A model generated the notes under the pieces. The model searched no databases, was not told the origin of the DNA, and saw only the letters and a list, made by a program, of their open reading frames with translations. 64,000 nt of DNA. Source: Desertimonas sp963732335 (GTDB taxonomy: Bacteria > Actinomycetota > Acidimicrobiia > Acidimicrobiales > Ilumatobacteraceae). Shown here piece after piece: positions 36,648 to 47,546 of this stretch; within the stretch, counting starts at the first letter, position 1; each line of letters opens with the position of its first letter. The DNA is taken from contig CAVSZO010000026.1 in assembly GCA_963732335.1 (NCBI GenBank), forward strand, positions 62,001 to 126,000. The letters are read 5' to 3'. The translations under genes were made by a program, and so were the position numbers.

Positions 36648-37586
36648 ACGGCTCGTGGCTGCCGCCGCCATCGGGACCGAGCGCGTCGACGACGTCTGCG
36701 CGTCGGCATCCAGCCCCGCGACGCCGTCGGCAGCCCCGGCCCGCTCATCGGCACGTCGCTGCACCTGGAGGGCGTGCCCCGCCCGTGGCGCATCCCGCCG
36801 TCGCCGATCGGCATCCCCGACGAGGGCATCGGCCTGCCGGGCCTGGCGCAGAGCCCGACCGGGCGCTTCGCCATCAGCCTTCACCGGCAACCGGACGCCG
36901 GCCGACGAGACCCGCATCGTCATGCGGCTGGTGACCGCAGCCGGCGGTACGTGCCGCGGCGCCTGTCGCTCCCGGCGCCGTTCCTCGACGACGGTGATCG
37001 CTGGCGACGTCGCACGCTGCGACCCGACCGGCCGCTCGCCCGCGGGCCACCCGGCCGCGGCTGTTCCCCGGCGCCGACTACGGCGTGCTCGCCGGCTGGC
37101 CACCGTGGTGCGCGGCCGCGTGCGGGTGGCCCGACGACGAGCCGTGCCCGTGGGTCGGGTGCTGGCGACCACCGCCGAGCCGATCGTGATCCACCACGAC
37201 GACGGCGACCACCATCGAGCTGCGCCCCGACGTTGGGCCGGGCCCACGGCGACGACCGCGGCGAGTTCCTGCTCGTGGTCGGCGCCGCTGCCGCTCGACG
37301 TCCCGTACCGCGCGACGATCCCCGACACGCTCGAGCTGAGCGTCGCGGTCCTGACCCGGCCGCGGCCCGCCGCCGATGCGCCGGTCGACTCGCCCGCGCG
37401 AGTCCCGGGAGGACCCGCTCTGGGACCTGCCCGATCGAGGTCGTCGGCAGCCTCGCCGACGCCGACCAGGTCGACCGCCGGGCACGCTCACCCCGAACGG
37501 CATACACGGCCTCGGTCACACCAGCCGTCACCTGCCGCCGCGGCGAGTCGTCACTCGACCCGCCGTCGACTTCGACTCTCCCATGA
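36644..37586 (+). CDS. eCIS accessory protein with beta-rich, regulatory-like domain (frame breaks)
   Basis: The start is GTG 36644. Coherent stretches include LRVGIQPRDAVGSPGPLIGT, LHLEGVPRPWRIPPSPIG, RFAISFTGNRTPADETRIVM, SRRYVPRRLSLPAPFLDD, ATVVRGRVRVA, RAHGDDRGEFLLVVG and VPYRATIPDTLELSVAV. The RVxATxxGxxxGRAHxDxRGEFLL pattern resembles carboxypeptidase-regulatory-like beta-sandwich domains. The stop is 37586, 18 bases before sheath 1. A gene of this style often stands between DUF4255 and the sheath in actinobacterial loci; its role is unknown. Confidence 0.65.
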
Positions 37587-37604
37587 CGATCAGAGAGGAA
37601 GCCC

Positions 37605-39490
37605 ATGCCCGAGTACCTCGCCCCCGGCGTGTTCGTCGAGGAGGTCAGCTTCCGGTCGAAGTCGATCGAGGGCGTGCCCACGCGCACCACCGGCTTCGCC
37701 GGCCTGGCCCACTACGGCCCCGTCCAGTACCCCGGCGGGCCGCACGCCACCGAGCCGCGCCTCGTCACCAGCTTCACCGAGTTCGAGCGGGTCTACGGCG
37801 GGCTCGACCGCTCTCGCCGAGCGGCGCCGACGGCGCGCCGTACCTCGCGCCACGCGGCCCGGGCCTTCTTCCTCAACGGCGGCCAGCGCCTCTACGTGTC
37901 GCGGGTCTTCATGCCCCACGACGCGACGGCCGACCTCGGCGTGGCCAGCGCCAACGTGTCGGTGCCGCGTCGACGCCGCCGACCAGCGCCGTCTGGCGGG
38001 CCCGCTGGCCGGGCGCACGGGCAGACGTGCGCCGTCACCGTCGAGCGCCATCCGGAGCGGCGACGTCGGCCGTCCACACCGGCGCGGCGCCGTGCCGCGC
38101 GCCAACGTCGTCGGCCGACGGCGTCGGTGCTCGAGGTCGTCCCCGCCGGCGCGCCGCTGCCCGAGCGGCGACACGCCGATCGACCCGCCGAACCTGCGGG
38201 TGCTGCGGCGTCGACCCGAGCGACGACAGCCAGTCGTTCCTCCTGGCCGACGGCAGCGACGGCGCGCGCCGACGCGTGACCGACCGCCTGCTGCCGGTCG
38301 AGGTCAACGTGCCGTCCGGGTCGACGCCGAACGCACCGACGTCTACGCCCGCGCTCGGCGCTCGACCCCGGCCAGCGCCGCTACGTCGGACGCGATCCTG
38401 CAAGCCACGACCCGCGAGGACGAGGACGCGGTCGTCTGGTTCGACTACGACTACGCGCGGCCACGGCTGCCAACCCGATCTCGCTGCTCGCCGGCCTGGT
38501 CGGCACGACTCGGCGCCCCGGTCGACGACCGTGCGCCTGGCCGGCGGCGACGACGGCCAGCTGCCCGGCGACGGCGGCGTCGTGGGCGACGAGGCCGACC
38601 CCGACGACATCACGCAGAAGGCCACCGGCCTCGACGCCCTCGCCGAGGTCGACGACATCGCCATCGTGGCCGCTGCCCGACGCCGGCGCCATCGAGGACG
38701 ACGACGCTGCGGTTCGTGGTCACCCAGCGCGCTGGTCGGCCACGCCGAGCGCTGCCGGTACCGCATCGCCGTGGTCGACGGCCCGCAGGGCGCGTCGATG
38801 AACGAGATCCGCGCATTCCGGGGCAAGTTCGACTCGCAAGTACGCCGCGCTCTACCACCCGTGGATCGAGATCCTCGACCCGACCCAGCGGCTCGCCCCG
38901 GGCGCGCCGCCGCAGAAGCTGCTGCTGCCGCCGTCGGGCTTCGTCACCGGGATCTACGCCCGCAACGACATCACCCGCGGCGTGTACAAGGCGCCGGCCA
39001 ACGAGGTCGTCTACGGGCTCACCAAGTTCGAGGCCAACATCAACCAGGGCCGCCAGGAGGTGCTCAACCCCGAGCACATCAACGCCCTGCGGTTCTTCGA
39101 GGGCCGGGGCAACCGGGTGTGGGGCGCCCGCACGCTGAGCTCGGACCCCGAGTGGATGTACGTCAACGTGCGCCGGCTCTTCATCTACCTCGAGCACTCG
39201 ATCGACAAGGCCACGCAGTGGGCCGTGTTCGAGCCGAACAACGAGTCGCTGTGGCGGCAACATCAGCCGCACGGTCGAAGGACTTCCTCGAGGTCGCAGT
39301 GGCGCAACGGCGCGCTGCTCGGCGCCAACGCCCGAGCAGGCGTACTTCGTGCGCTGCGACCGCATCGACGATGACCCAGAACGACCTCGACAACGGCCGG
39401 CTGATCTGCCTCATCGGCGTGGCGCCGACCAAGCCCGCCGAGTTCGTGATCTTCCGCATCGGCCAGTGGACCGCCGACGCCCAGGGCTGA
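37605..39490 (+). CDS. eCIS tail sheath protein 1 (many frame breaks)
   Basis: This is the contractile sheath subunit, about 620 residues when joined. GAGAGGAA precedes MPEYLAPGVFVEEVSFRSKS. The N-terminal attachment segment (IEGVPTRTTGFAGLAHYG), RAFFLNGGQRLYVSRVF and the C-terminal sheath domain (PSGFVTGIYARNDITRGVYK, NINQGRQEVLNPEHINALRF, RRLFIYLEHSIDKATQWAVF) are unmistakable. It ends EFVIFRIGQWTADAQG. Traced breaks are doubled third bases (TCG+C, CGG+C, GAA+G, GTC+G, GCC+A, CGC+A), each pair synonymous. Confidence 0.92.
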
Positions 39491-39508
39491 CGACCGGAGG
39501 AGCGAGCC

Positions 39509-39968
39509 ATGGCGATCAAGCGAGACAACCCCTACGGCGCATTCAACTTCAAGGTCGAGTTCGGCCGACGTGGCGACGGCGGCGGGCCCCATCGAGGCCG
39601 GCTTCTCCGACGTGTCGCGGCCTCGGCAACGAGATCAACTACTCCGAGTACCGGGACGGGCACCGAAAGGTCAACACCATGCGCAAGGTGCCCAACACCT
39701 TCAAGCTCGACGAGGTCACGCTGAAGCGGGGCCTGGTCGGCTCGACCGACATCTTCAGCTGGCTCAAGGCGGTGCGGGAGGGCGCATACCAGCCCCGCGA
39801 CCGTCACGATCGTCATGCTCGACGAGGCCCGCAACGAGGTGCTCAGCCTGGTGCTGCGCAACGCCCAGCCGAAGAAGTGGATCGGCCCGACGCTGGCCGC
39901 CAAGGGCGGCGGCGAGGTGGCCATGGAGGAGCTGCACCTCGTCCACGAGGGCATCGAGCTACGAGTGA
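39509..39968 (+). CDS. eCIS inner tube protein 1 (gp19-like, four frame breaks)
   Basis: CGGAGGAG precedes MAIKRDNPYGAFNFKVEFG. The family core is AGPIEAGFSDVS joined to GLGNEINYSEYRDGHRKVNT, then FKLDEVTLKRGLVGSTDIFS and LHLVHEGIEYE. Length is about 152 residues, as in Pvc1/Afp1 tubes. All four breaks are single extra bases: CGA+C near 39569, TCG+C near 39618, CGC+G near 39799 and GAG+C near 39959. The first three are synonymous pairs; the last would be Glu/Asp. The tube polymerises inside the sheath. Confidence 0.9.
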
Positions 39969-42052
39969 GGCCGCGCGTGACGATGCCGTCGTCCTCGCCG
40001 TCGGCCGGCACCGTCGGTCGTCGCCGGCGGCGCCCGGCGTCTACCTGCTGCCCGGCGGCGCCGCCCGCGCGGCTCGCCGTCGAGCCGCATGGACGTGGCC
40101 GCCTTCGTCGGCGTCGCGCCGCGGGGCCGGCGTGGGTGCCGCTCACGGACCCGACGCCTGGCCGACGGCGTGCCGAGCGACCCGGGCCCGGTCGGTGGCG
40201 GTGCCGGTCGACAGCTGGGACGACTACGTCGAGCGCTTCGGCGCGTTCGAGGGGCCGGGGCTGCTGCCGCACGCCGTGTCGACCTTCTTCGCCCAGGGCG
40301 GCCGGCGGGCCTACGTGGTGCGCATCGTCGCCGACGACGAGCCGGCGGCAGCCGGCGCCGACGACCGCCCGGGTGCGCGACCGTCCGGACTCGGTGGCCG
40401 GTCGACCGACCTGTCCGGCGACGCGCGGCTGCGCGGCTGCGGGCGCGCAACGAGGGCGCGCTGGGGCGACCGGCTCGCGCTCACGCTCGCTTGGTCGGCA
40501 CGCGCCGGTCGCGGTGCCGCGGGTCGGAGCCGGCGCGCGCTGGTGCTGGCGGCGTCGGCCCGGCTGGCCCCGGCGATCGCTGGTGCGGGTGCGCGGCACA
40601 ACCGGCGAGTCGGCGCTGCGCTGGATCCCGGGCGTGCGCCGCGGGGCCGGCTCGCGCAGCGTCGCGACCGACCGGGTGGCGACGCTGGACAGCGCCGTGC
40701 CGTTCGCGATCGGCCGAGGTCGAGGAGGTCCTCGCCGAGCTGACGCGTGGACGCCGACCGCGCCTCCGGGCCGGCTTCGAGCGGCACCGGCCTCGGGCCT
40801 CGACCCGGCCCACCCGCGGTGGCTCGCGTGTCAGTGATCAACGACGAGTCGCGGCTGGTCGAGGCGCAGCCGACGGCCGGCGCTCGTGGTCGCCGACCTG
40901 CCTCGCTGCCGGTCGCTGCCGCGTCCGACGCTCGAGGCGCCGGGCGAGGACCGCGTGGTCGCTGGCTCACCCCCGCCGACGTGTTCGGCGGCGTCCTCGA
41001 AGGCGACGACGCCGGCATCGACGGCCTCGATGCGCTGCTGCGGCGCGCCCGAGGTGGCGACGCGTGGTGGTGCCCGACCTCTACTCGCCGGCGCCGGCGC
41101 CGGCGACCGAGCCGGTGGACGAGCCGGCGAGCTTCGCCGGCCCGGACGTTCGCCCGGTGCGTCGAGCCGCCCGCCGACGATCTCGCCGGCGCCGCCGCCC
41201 CGCCGAGCTCGACCGGGCTGCGCCTCGACCCGACGATGCCGGCCGAGCTCGAGCACGATCGTCGCGCTGGCAGCAGCAGCTGGTGCCGACCGCCGAGCGA
41301 CTCGGCCTCGTCGCGCTGCTCGACGTGCCGCCCGGTCTGCGGCCCAGGCAGGTGCTGCGCTGGCGGGCCCGGTTCGACTCGTCGTGGGCCGCGGCCTACC
41401 ACCCCTGGCTGCGCGTCCCGGCACGACCTCGGCCGTCGGCGCCCTCGTGGACGTGCCCCCGTCCGCGGCCGCCGCGGGGATCATCGCCCGCTGCGAGCTC
41501 GCGCCGGCGTGCCGCAGGGTCCGGCCAACGAGCTCGGCGCCGGCGTCGTCGACGTCGCGAGTGCGGCTCGACGAGCGCGCCACGCCGAGCTGCACCGCAA
41601 CGGCGTCGACGTCTTCCGCCGCGAGCCCCGACGGCGTCGTGCTCGTACCGGCGCGCGCACGCTGTCGCACCGACCGCCAGCTACCGCCAGCTCACCGTGC
41701 GCCGGCTGCTCCATGCTCATCGAGCGGGCCGTCGGCCGCCAGCTCCAGTGGACGGTGTTCGAGCCCAACGACGAGCTGCTGCGGGCCGGGCTGCGCCGAC
41801 GGTCGACGCACCTGCTCGGCGACCTGTTCGCCCTCGGCGCGCTTCGCCGGGCGCGACGCCGGAGGAGTCGTGGTTCGTGCGCTGCCATGAGCGACGTCGA
41901 CCTCGGACAGGTCGACCGGGGCAGCTGTGGTCGAGGTCGGGGTGGCGCCGGCCGAGCCGACCGAGTACATCCTCGTGCGGGTCGTCCTTGACGACGGCGG
42001 CGGCGTCACGACCACCGAGGCCCTGCCGGCCGGGATGGGGATCCATGGCTAG
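39965..42052 (+). CDS. eCIS tail sheath protein 2 (many frame breaks)
   Basis: This second, divergent sheath paralogue is about 690 residues. It starts at GTG 39965, overlapping the tube stop. Stretches in order: APGVYLLPGGAA, MDVAAFVGVAPRGPAWVPL, VDSWDDYVERFGAFEGPG, LLPHAVSTFFAQGGRRAYVV, LTPADVFGGVLEGDDAGIDG, LVALLDVPPGLRPRQVLRW, and the sheath C-terminus AYRQLTVRRL then ERAVGRQLQWTVFEPNDELL. The extra middle domain is typical of the large outer-type sheath subunit. It ends PAGMGIHG at 42052, overlapping the next ATG. Confidence 0.88.
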
Positions 42053-42535
42053 GGACGACCGGCTCGCGACCAACTTCCGCTTCCGGGTCACGCCTCGCCA
42101 CGCCGTCGGCGGCGGACCGCCGGCGACCCGCTCGGCGACGGCGGCTTCCAGGAGTGCACCGGCCTCGACGTCGAGATGGACGTGGCCGAGTACGTCGAGG
42201 GCGGCCGCAACAACGGCGTCGTGCAGCGGGCCGGGCGCGCCGAAGGTGACCCGCATCACGCTCGAGCGGGGGATGCTGCATCCCGTCGACGGCACGGTGA
42301 ACACCGAGCTGTGGCGGTGGTTCCAGGACGTGCGTCGACGGCGTGCGGCCGCTGCGCCGCTACGACGGCACCGTCGAGGTGCTCGGCGGCGACGGCGACG
42401 ACGGTCGCCACGTGGGCGTTCACCCGGGGCCTGCCGGCGAAGCTCGTCGGCCCGCAGCTCAACGCCAAGACCGGCGAGGTGGCCATCGAGGAGCTGCAGA
42501 TCGCCCACGAGGGCCTGCGGCTGGCGGTGGGCTGA
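42045..42535 (+). CDS. eCIS inner tube protein 2 (gp19-like, frame breaks)
   Basis: This is a second tube-type subunit of about 161 residues. It starts MARDDRLATNFRFRVT; then GDGGFQECTGLDVEMDVAEY, VTRITLERGMLHPVDGTVN, TELWRWFQDV, RPLRRYDGTVEVLGGDG and LPAKLVGPQLNAKTGEVAIE to the end LAVG. The breaks are extra bases near 42093, 42121, 42236, 42333 and 42403. In other systems the second tube protein joins the tube to the baseplate (Pvc5-like); this is inferred here from its place before the LysM gene. Confidence 0.87.
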
Positions 42536-43811
42536 TGGAGTTCAAGAAGGCCGACCCTGCAGGAGGTCTCGCCGCAACCGTCGCGCGCCCCAGCCGGTCG
42601 GCGACACCGATCGCGGTGCAGATCAACCCGGCGTCGCTGCGGCTGCAGATCGCGAACACCGTCGACGCCGGCAAGGACGCCGGCCGGCCCGAAGACGCAG
42701 TACCAGGGCTCGACGTCGACGCTGCTCGCTTCGACCTGGTCTTCGACACCGCCGACGAGGGCACGACCGAGGACCCGGTCGACGTCCGCGACCCGCACCC
42801 GCCAGCTCGAGCGGTTCCTGCTGCCGCAAGGAGGACAGCGCCAAGGCGTGCCGCCCCGGGTGCAGTTCACCTACGGCGACGCTTCGACCGTCGTCGGCGT
42901 CATGACGTCGCTCAACCAGGACTTCGACTTCTTCGCCGCCAACGGCGTGCCGCTGCGGGCCAAGTGCGCGGTCACGATCAAGGAGCAGAAGCCGGAGTTC
43001 GACGCCAACCTCAGCGGGCCCGGGCGCCAACACCGGCGCCGGCGCGACGCCGCCGGTGCCGCCCGGCGCCGGGCGGCCGGGCTGGCGCCGCGGCCGGCGG
43101 CCGGCGCCCGACCGCACGGCCGGCACGGCGCTCGGCGGCGAGAGCGCGGCGGACTTCGCGGCCCGCATGGGCCTCGACCCCGCGGGCCTGGAAGGACGTG
43201 GTCGCGGCCAGCGTCGCTCGACCCGCTCCGGCTCGAGGCGGGCGCTGCAGCTCGACTTCTCGGCCTCGCTGTCGGTCGACGCCGGCCTCGGCGTCGAGCG
43301 TCGGCGCCACCGCACCGGCGGCGGCGGCTCGGGCGCCGGCGTCCGAGCGCCGGCGACGGCGACGCCGCGCCGGCCGCCGCCTGCGTCGGGCACCGACCTC
43401 ACGGCGCGCCGGTGGGCTCAGCCGGGCCCTCGACCGGCGAGCAGCCGCGACCCGCACCGGCGCCGGCGGCGTCGCGCGGCCGCGGCCGCGTTCGCCGGCG
43501 GCGACGCCGGCCGCGACATCGCCCGCCGCGGCTGCCGGCCGCGGTGCGCCGGCTGCCGCCGGCGCCGCGACGCTCAGCCGGCGGCCGCGTCGCGGCCGCC
43601 CGACCCGCGGGCGCGCGCCTACGGGTTCGGCGTCCCGCTGCGCGCGCCGCGTCGCGATCCCGGGCCGCGGCCACGGTCGCGCCTCGTGCGGCGAGCGGCG
43701 ACCGCCGGCGCCGCAGCGCCGCCGCCGACGGCGTGCCGGTGACCGACGACCCGACGGTGCCGGGATGCGCTCGCCCTGGCGGCCGCGTCGGCGCCGACCG
43801 GCGGTCGCTAA
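42535..43811 (+). CDS. eCIS LysM-containing baseplate-tube protein, Pvc7-like (frame breaks)
   Basis: This is a protein of about 420 residues starting MEFKKAD (TGATG overlap with the tube gene). The N-terminal domain contains IAVQINPASLRLQIANTVDA, LAFDLVFDTADEGTTEDPV and VQFTYGDASTVVGVMTSLNQ, then DFDFFAANGVPLRAKCAVTI. A LysM-like segment follows (GESAADFAARMGLDPAAWKD, LRLEAGLQLDF). A long Ala/Pro-rich, poorly ordered C-terminal half runs from about residue 240, where frames are hard to follow. Pvc7/Afp7 proteins link hub and tube. Confidence 0.85.
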
Positions 43812-43857
43812 CGCCGGCACGGATGCCGTGCCCGTGCGGCTGCGGGAGGGACCGCTG
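43812..43857. other. Short spacer in the eCIS operon
   Basis: This is one of the few gaps in the otherwise overlapping operon. GGGAGG at 43847-43852 precedes the ATG at 43858 with short spacing and is the likely ribosome site of the small gene that follows. Confidence 0.5.
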
Positions 43858-44058
43858 ATGCCGGTCCACGTCGACAGCGTCGGAGAGCTCGGTCAGCTCA
43901 CGAGGTCGTGCCTGAACGGTCGGAGCGGTGGCCGCGGCGCGCCGCCGGCGGGCGGCGTCGAGCAGCCGCGTGGGAGGAGCGCGAGCGGCACGCGTCGCTG
44001 TGGCGAGCTGGCCGAGCGCGACGCGGCCCGCCTGCGCGGGGAGGGCTTCGGTGACTGA
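43858..44058 (+). CDS. Small conserved-type eCIS protein of about 66 residues (frame breaks)
   Basis: MPVHVDSVGELGQLT joins by a dropped base (AC- before GAG) to EVVPERSERW. A charged helical end follows (WEERERHASLWR, then LAERDAARLRGEGFGD). It overlaps the hub gene start by 8 bases. Very short, Arg/Glu-rich proteins ending GFxD at this position are a recurring feature of actinobacterial eCIS operons, as far as I recall; their role is not known. Confidence 0.55.
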   Translation: MPVHVDSVGELGQLTRSCLNGRSGGRGAPPAGGVEQPRGRSASGTRRCGELAERDAARLRGEGFGD

Positions 44059-45162
44059 ACGCCGCTGCTCGCCTCCGCCGCGCCCGGTCTTCAAGGTCGA
44101 CGGCAGCGCGCGCAGGCCGACCTCGCCCGCGACCTGCTGCGGCTCGAGGTCGAGGAGACGACCGAGGGCCTGCGGACGCTGTCGCTCCACCTCGTCGGCC
44201 AGCGCGCCCGCGGAGCGCAGCCCAGCACCGACGTCGTCGAGTACCTCGACGGCCGGTCCTCGACTTCGGCAAGCGGCTCGAGGTCGTCGCTCGGCCCGCC
44301 GGGCAACGAGCGGATCGTCTTCCCGGCGCCGTGTCGGCGCTCGAGGCGACTTCGAGGAGGGCGACGTGCGCCGATGGTCAGCGGTGTTCGCCGAGGACGA
44401 GCTGATGGAGCTGCGCATGACCCGGCGGATCGCGCACCTACGAGCAGATGACCGACGCCGACATCGCCCGGGCGATCGCCGGCCGAGCACGGCCTCCCGC
44501 CGACGGTCGACGCCGACGGCCCGACCTACGACGTCGTGCAGCAGTTCAACCAGAGCGACCTCGCGTTCCTGCGCGAGCGGGCCCGGCTGCATCGCAGGCC
44601 GAGCTGTGGGTCGACCGGACGGCACCCTGCACTTCGCCGACCCGCGACCAGCGCGCCGGGCACCGCGGTCACCCTGACCCGGGGCGACGACCTGCTGCGC
44701 CGTCGAGCTGCGCGCCGACCTCGCCCACCAGCGCACGCGCGGTCAAGGCGTCGCGGCTACGACGCCGCGAGCCGCGCGGCGCATCGACGAGCGAGGCGCC
44801 GGCTCGACGCGTCGAGGCCGAGATCGCCGGCGGCCGCACCGGGCCCGCAGATCGCTCGACCGGGCCTTCGGCGACGCTGCCCGGCCGGCGTGCCGCGAGC
44901 GTCCCGCTCGTCGACGGCCGAGGCCCGGGCCTGGGCCGGGCCGAGATGCTGCGCCGGGCCCGGCGGTTCGTGACGGTGGCCGGCACCACCGGCGGCACCC
45001 CGAGCTGGTCGTCGGCAGCCGGCTGACCCTCGCGCGCTGCGGCGCGCCCTTCGACGGCGGCGGCTACTACGTCACCGCGTCCGCCACACCTACGACCTCG
45101 CAGCACGGGCTTCCGCACCCACTTCGAGGCCGAGCGGCCCGACCGTCGAGCGAGCGGCGTGA
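44051..45162 (+). CDS. eCIS hub protein, phage late control D (gpD)-like (frame breaks)
   Basis: This is the N-terminal half of the split VgrG/Pvc8 spike complex, about 370 residues. It starts at GTG 44051. Stretches: LARDLLRLEVEETTEGLRTL, LHLVGQRARGAQPSTDVVEY, GPPGNERIVF, RTYEQMTDADIARAIA, VDADGPTYDVVQQFNQSDLA, FLRERARL, TAVTLTRGDDLL and GGYYVTSVRHTYD near the C-terminus, where gpD proteins carry the same strand. Traced breaks include GCG+C, GCA+G and GCT+C (all Ala pairs). It ends at 45162 in a TGATG overlap with the spike gene. Confidence 0.87.
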
Positions 45163-45833
45163 TGGCCACGGCACCGCGACGGCGCGCCCGCTACTTCGGC
45201 CTCTACCCGGCCATCGTCACCGACATCGTCGACCCGCGACCAGCTGGGCCGGGTCCAGGTGCAGCTCCCTGGCTCGGCGGCGACGGCGGCGACGACGTGC
45301 GGGCGTGGGCGACGCTGCTCACGCCCGTACGCCGACGACGACCAGGGCTTCAGGTCCTGCCCGAGGTGGACACCCAGGTGGTGGTCGGCTTCGAGGCCGG
45401 CGACCTGCGCCGGCCGTACATCGTCGGCGCGTGCTGGAACGGCCGCGAGATGCTGCCCGGTCAGCCCGACCGCGGCCGAACAACAAGCGGCGTGATGCAA
45501 GACCCGCGCCGGCAGCCTGCTCGAGTTCGACGACACCGACGGGCGCCGCCAAGGTGACGCTGTCGATGCAGAGCGGCCACAAGGTGGTGCTCGACGACGG
45601 CGGCCCAGCAGGTCGAGGTCACCCACTCGAACGGCTGCAACGATCGACGATCAACGCCGCCGGCCAGGTCGACGATCACGGCGAACGCCACCGTCGAGGT
45701 CACCGCGTCGGCGCTCAACGTCCACGCCGCCGACGGCGACCTTCGACGGCATGGTCAACTGCACGACCCTGATCGCCTCGGTCGGGCGTCGTGTCGCCCG
45801 AGCTACACGCCCGGCGCCGGGAACATCTGGTGA
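45162..45833 (+). CDS. eCIS spike protein, baseplate assembly protein V (gpV)-like (frame breaks)
   Basis: This is a protein of about 220 residues forming the central spike. RYFGLYPAIVTDIVDPDQLG leads to RVQVQLPWLGGDGGDDVRAW, the OB-fold core of gp5/gpV, then EVDTQVVVGFEAGDLRRPYI and VGACWNGREMLPGQPD. The repetitive beta-helix end contains AAKVTLSMQSGHKVVLDDG, VEVTHSNGCTITINAAGQV and SALNVHAADATFDGM, and it finishes PGAGNIW. It should receive a PAAR tip, but no PAAR gene follows. Confidence 0.87.
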
Positions 45834-47510
45834 CCGCGTCGAGACCCGGTCGCGCCACGACTGGCGCCTCGTGGCGCCCTGGTGGCACTGGCCGCGCGGC
45901 GGCGACGTCGACCGCGGCCGGCCGAGCCGGCGCGCCGCGCACCGCGCCCGGTGCTCCAGAAGTACGACAGCGCCGACTTCGTCAACGCCTTCCTGGCCGA
46001 CCCGCAGCGCTCGCCTCGCGTTCGACGACGACCGCGCACCGACGTGGTCCACCGCGTGGCCACGGCGCCGACGAGCCGCAGGCTCGCTGCCGAGCCGCAC
46101 GCTCGGCGACCGGCATCCGCAAGCTGTTCCTCGCCGACCCACCAGCGCTTCTACCTGGTCGTGTGCGAGCTGCACTGCGACCCGCCCGGGCTTCCCGCAG
46201 CGTCGACCGCGACGACGGTCTGCGAGGCCGGCTTCGTGGTGCGCCGCCGCACGGTCGACCGTCCCGGCCCGAGCGGGCGGCGCCCGCAGGCCGTGCGCGA
46301 CCGCTCGCCGAGCTCGACCCGGCGCGAGCGGCCGCGGCCGAGGCGCAGCTCGCCGGCGCCGCGCGAGCGCCGGCCGGCAGCCCGTGCGCGCTGCCGGCGC
46401 AGCCGGCGCTCGAGGCGCCGCCGCCGAGCACGGCCGCGGCAGGTCGCCGCCGCGCGAGGCCGAGCTGCGCGTCCGTGCGGCGGCTGGGCGCCGGTGGGCG
46501 CGCCGAGCACCAGGGCGTCGGACCGCCGCGCCAGGGCTGGCGTCCCGACCGCGACGCCCGGCGACTCGGCGCGTGGCGCACGGTCGACGAGCTGCCAGAG
46601 GAGCTCGTCGAGGCGACTTCCCGCTCTACCCGCTGGTCCCCGACCCGCGCGACCCGACCACGACGCCGCGCGGCGAGACGATCTGCTTCGGCGTGGTGCC
46701 GACCGGCCGGCGCGACGTCGACGCCGCCGGCGACGCCCGCTTCGACGACCGCGCTCTACGAGATCCGCTGCTTCGTGCGCCGCCACCGCCCGAGTGCCCG
46801 CGCGACGGCGGCCACTGCCCCTGCCCGCTGGCCTGGAGCGAGCCGACGCGAGCCGTACCGGCTCGCCGCCGCACTTCGACCTCGAGGGCACGCGCCAACC
46901 GGCCGGTGACCGTCCAGCTGCCCGACCTCGGCGCAGCTCGCAGGCCGACGCGCTGCGGCTCGCGCCCGGCGGCCGGCGGCGTGCGGTTCCAGTCGCCGCC
47001 CGGCTCGGGCCTCGACGTTCAACGTCGACGGCGACCGACGCCACGCCACGGCAGCCTCGGCGAGCGGTCCAGATCTGCTCCTTCTCGATCCCGCTGATCA
47101 CGATCGTGGCCACGTTCGTGCTTCAAGCTGTTCCTGCCGATCGTGGTGCTTCGTCTTCCAGCTGTGGTTCCTGCTGGCGCTCGAGTTCTGCATCCCGCCC
47201 GACGTATCGATCGACGCCGACGGTCGCGGCGCTGACCTCGCCGACCTCGACGCCGGCGCCGACATCGGCGTCGGCCTCGACATCGACGCTGGCGCCGCCG
47301 GCGCTGCTCGACGACGGACGCCGACTCGACCGCCGAGGTCAGCGCCGGCTCGACGGCGACCAGCCGGCAGCCGAGCTCCCGGCGGGCTGGCCGCTCGACC
47401 GGCGAGCGCGCTCGACGCCGCCGACGCCGACGCTGGCCGAAGCGCTCGCCGCAGGGCTCGGTCCGTCGGCCGACCGCGGCATCGCCGCGCCGGTCGCCGC
47501 CCGGGTGTGA
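45830..47510 (+). CDS. eCIS membrane protein resembling the CisA type (frame breaks)
   Basis: This is a protein of about 555 residues starting at GTG 45830 (GTGA overlap). The soluble part contains LVAPWWHWPRGGDVDR, YDSADFVNAFLADPQRSLAF, RFYLVVCELHCDPPGFPSV, LYPLVPDPRDPTHDAAG, ICFGVVPTGRRDVD, YEIRCFVRRHRPECPRDGGH and LEGTANRPVTVQLPDL. Two hydrophobic segments (IPLITIVATFVLKLFLP and IVVLVFQLWFLLALEFCIP, about 47090-47200) precede a 100-residue acidic tail. Streptomyces CIS operons encode a membrane protein, CisA, needed for CIS function; topology and position suggest an analogue, by inference. Confidence 0.7.
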
Positions 47511-47546
47511 CGCTCGCGGGTCGAGCGCGACGCAGGTGGTGCGCCC

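Noticed and set aside
36644..39490. Very long open frames through the high-GC eCIS region on both strands
   Set aside because: At this GC content stops are rare in shadow frames; their products are Arg/Pro/Gly-rich and have no domain character.
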